A program made the position numbers and the translations under genes. The notes below the pieces were generated by a model. That model searched no databases and was not told where the DNA came from. It saw nothing but the letters and a program-made list of their open reading frames with translations. A stretch of 7,821 nucleotides of DNA from Chloroflexota bacterium (lineage in GTDB: Bacteria > Chloroflexota > Anaerolineae > Anaerolineales > UBA4823). How positions within the stretch are numbered: the first letter of the stretch is position 1; every line of letters starts with the position of its first letter. The stretch spans positions 1 to 7,821 of the forward strand of contig JAAZNS010000446.1 of assembly GCA_012798185.1 (NCBI GenBank), written 5' to 3'. Below, one piece after another: positions 7,075 through 7,821 of the stretch.

Positions 7075-7650
7075 TTATTGTGGTTGACTATTCGACATAA
7101 TACCTAGGATTGCCAAATCTGCATATTGCTTGGCAATAGCAGCAGGGTTCAGTGGACCATCTGGTCGGTACCAGGTGATTGTCCAATTGAGCATGCCTAA
7201 TAATGAGCGTGTGACAAAACCAGGGTCATGGCAATTAAAAACATGTTCATCGATACCTTCTTTAATCATCTCTTTCCAGAGTTCTTCAAAACGGTCCCGC
7301 CGCGGGATATGGCGGGCGCGTAAATCGGTATCTAAAGAGCGGTGCTCCAATAGCAGAATCGCGGCCAGATCTTTGTGTTCGAGTAACGTTTCCAGATAAG
7401 TCACCATACTTAAGCGTAATTTTTGTTCGGGCGAAAGGGGCATATCAGCCACTTTCCCAATCCGTTCGATCAATAAATCCAACGCTTTATCCAATAAAGC
7501 TAGTAATATTTCTTGTTTTGAGGATACGTGATGGTACAAACTGCTTTTTTGCAATTTCACTGCTTCAGCGATATCCTGCATCGAAGCGCCATGGAATCCC
7601 TTTTCACTGAAAATTGTGGCAGCTGCATTTAATATATCATCCCGCGTCAT
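7075..7650 (-). CDS. TetR-family regulator, KstR2/FadR-like, probably acyl-CoA responsive
   Basis: This 191-aa protein is of typical TetR length. The N-terminal helix-turn-helix (about 4-50) shows ILNAAATIFSEKGF, then SMQDIAEAVKLQKSSLYHHV and SSKQEIL, the classic family pattern. The C-terminal ligand domain ends in LLGMLNWTITWYRPDGPL and a helix with IAKQYADLAILGI. This recalls the C-terminal domain of KstR2-type regulators, which sense CoA thioesters. It is the first gene of the beta-oxidation operon and has a palindrome over its own transcription start. The simplest model is a repressor released by an acyl-CoA ligand, controlling itself and the MBL and ACAD genes. The ligand is inferred from gene context. 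AGGGA lies about 6 nt before the ATG, and no earlier in-frame start is available. Confidence 0.92.
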   Translation of the reverse strand: MTRDDILNAAATIFSEKGFHGASMQDIAEAVKLQKSSLYHHVSSKQEILLALLDKALDLLIERIGKVADMPLSPEQKLRLSMVTYLETLLEHKDLAAILLLEHRSLDTDLRARHIPRRDRFEELWKEMIKEGIDEHVFNCHDPGFVTRSLLGMLNWTITWYRPDGPLNPAAIAKQYADLAILGIMSNSQPQ

Positions 7651-7660
7651 ATTTATTCCC

Positions 7661-7676
7661 TACCGAACGGTCGGTA
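7661..7676. promoter_or_regulatory. Palindromic operator for the TetR regulator
   Basis: TACCGAACGGTCGGTA has perfect 6-bp arms (TACCGA/TCGGTA) around a 4-bp centre, a size and shape typical of TetR-family operators. It lies 10 nt upstream of the tetR ATG and covers the predicted transcription start, so binding would block transcription. No second copy was seen elsewhere in the window. Confidence 0.8.
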
Positions 7677-7681
7677 GTTAA

Positions 7682-7710
7682 AGCATAGCAAAGTTATTGC
7701 GCTATGTCAA
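7682..7710 (-). promoter_or_regulatory. Sigma-70 type promoter of the tetR-MBL-ACAD operon
   Basis: On the minus strand a perfect TTGACA (-35, 7705-7710) is followed by a 17-bp spacer and TATGCT (-10, 7682-7687, 4 of 6 consensus positions). Transcription should start near 7675, inside the palindrome at 7661-7676, giving a leader of about 25 nt. The -35 box lies within the last codons of the upstream reading frame. Confidence 0.75.
7684..7706. repeat. Small inverted repeat inside the tetR promoter
   Basis: CATAGC (7684-7689) and GCTATG (7701-7706) are perfect 6-bp inverted arms 11 bp apart. One overlaps the -10 box, the other the -35 box. It could be a second binding site or chance, and no regulator can be assigned. 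Confidence 0.35.
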
Positions 7711-7821
7711 GAATTTTTATGGGATCAAAATGGATAAATTCACCACTTGTCCGCCAGCGCAAATACGCTTCCCTCTCTTCAGGCGTCGCTTCTCGAACAT
7801 AATATGACATAGATGGCAAGA
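7694..7821 (-). CDS. C-terminal end of an unrecognised upstream gene (partial)
   Basis: A minus-strand frame stays open from the window edge to a TAA at 7696-7694. It reads as ordinary protein: MSYYVREATPEEREAYLRW, then RTSGEFIHFDPIKILDIAQ at the end. The mix of charged, aromatic and aliphatic residues is more protein-like than the other frames here. An ATG at 7810 has no visible ribosome binding site, so this is more likely the tail of a longer gene than a 38-aa protein. The family was not recognised. Its last codons contain the -35 box of the tetR promoter, and it points the same way as tetR. Confidence 0.5.
   Translation of the reverse strand, partial: LPSMSYYVREATPEEREAYLRWRTSGEFIHFDPIKILDIAQ

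Noticed and set aside
7722..7805. Plus-strand 27-codon frame starting at ATG 7719-7721 region
   Set aside because: No ribosome site, composition poor, and the opposite strand holds a more protein-like frame open to the window edge.

Overview
All genes in this window lie on the minus strand, so transcription runs from right to left. It is a fatty-acid (acyl-CoA) beta-oxidation locus. In transcription order it holds: the 3' end of an unrecognised gene; a TetR-family regulator with its own promoter and palindromic operator; an MBL-fold hydrolase; two adjacent acyl-CoA dehydrogenase (ACAD) genes; a strong 14-bp hairpin; a Thr/Pro-linker lipoprotein; a FadN-type 3-hydroxyacyl-CoA dehydrogenase/enoyl-CoA hydratase; and the first five codons of the next gene, which by position is probably a thiolase.

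The likely host is a member of Chloroflexota, most probably Anaerolineae. This is an inference, not a proof. It rests on the lipoprotein style (signal peptide, long Pro/Thr/Glu linker, jelly-roll-like end, common in that group), moderate base composition, and the mix of Bacillus-like FadN architecture with a KstR2-like TetR regulator. No rRNA, tRNA, insertion sequence or CRISPR array was seen.

Right part (about 3600-7821): tetR, the MBL gene and the two ACAD genes are tightly packed (gaps of 5, 55 and 26 nt after start correction) and look like one operon. It would be driven by a promoter at 7682-7710 and autorepressed through a palindrome at 7661-7676. Two start sites were moved inward because good Shine-Dalgarno sequences point to internal ATGs. 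This also removes an apparent 55-nt overlap between the ACAD genes.

Left part (1 to about 3600): after the hairpin come the lipoprotein and fadN (29-nt gap, strong ribosome binding site), then the next gene start 40 nt beyond. Together the enzymes would cover acyl-CoA dehydrogenation (the ACAD pair), hydration and 3-hydroxyacyl oxidation (FadN) and, if the next gene is a thiolase, thiolysis.

The most interesting observation is that the two ACADs have complementary losses. One keeps the catalytic Glu and the TEPxAGSD flavin motif but lacks the RxxFG arginine. The other keeps RxxFG and QILGGHGY but has Leu at the catalytic position and a degraded flavin motif. That is the pattern expected of an obligate heteromeric ACAD.
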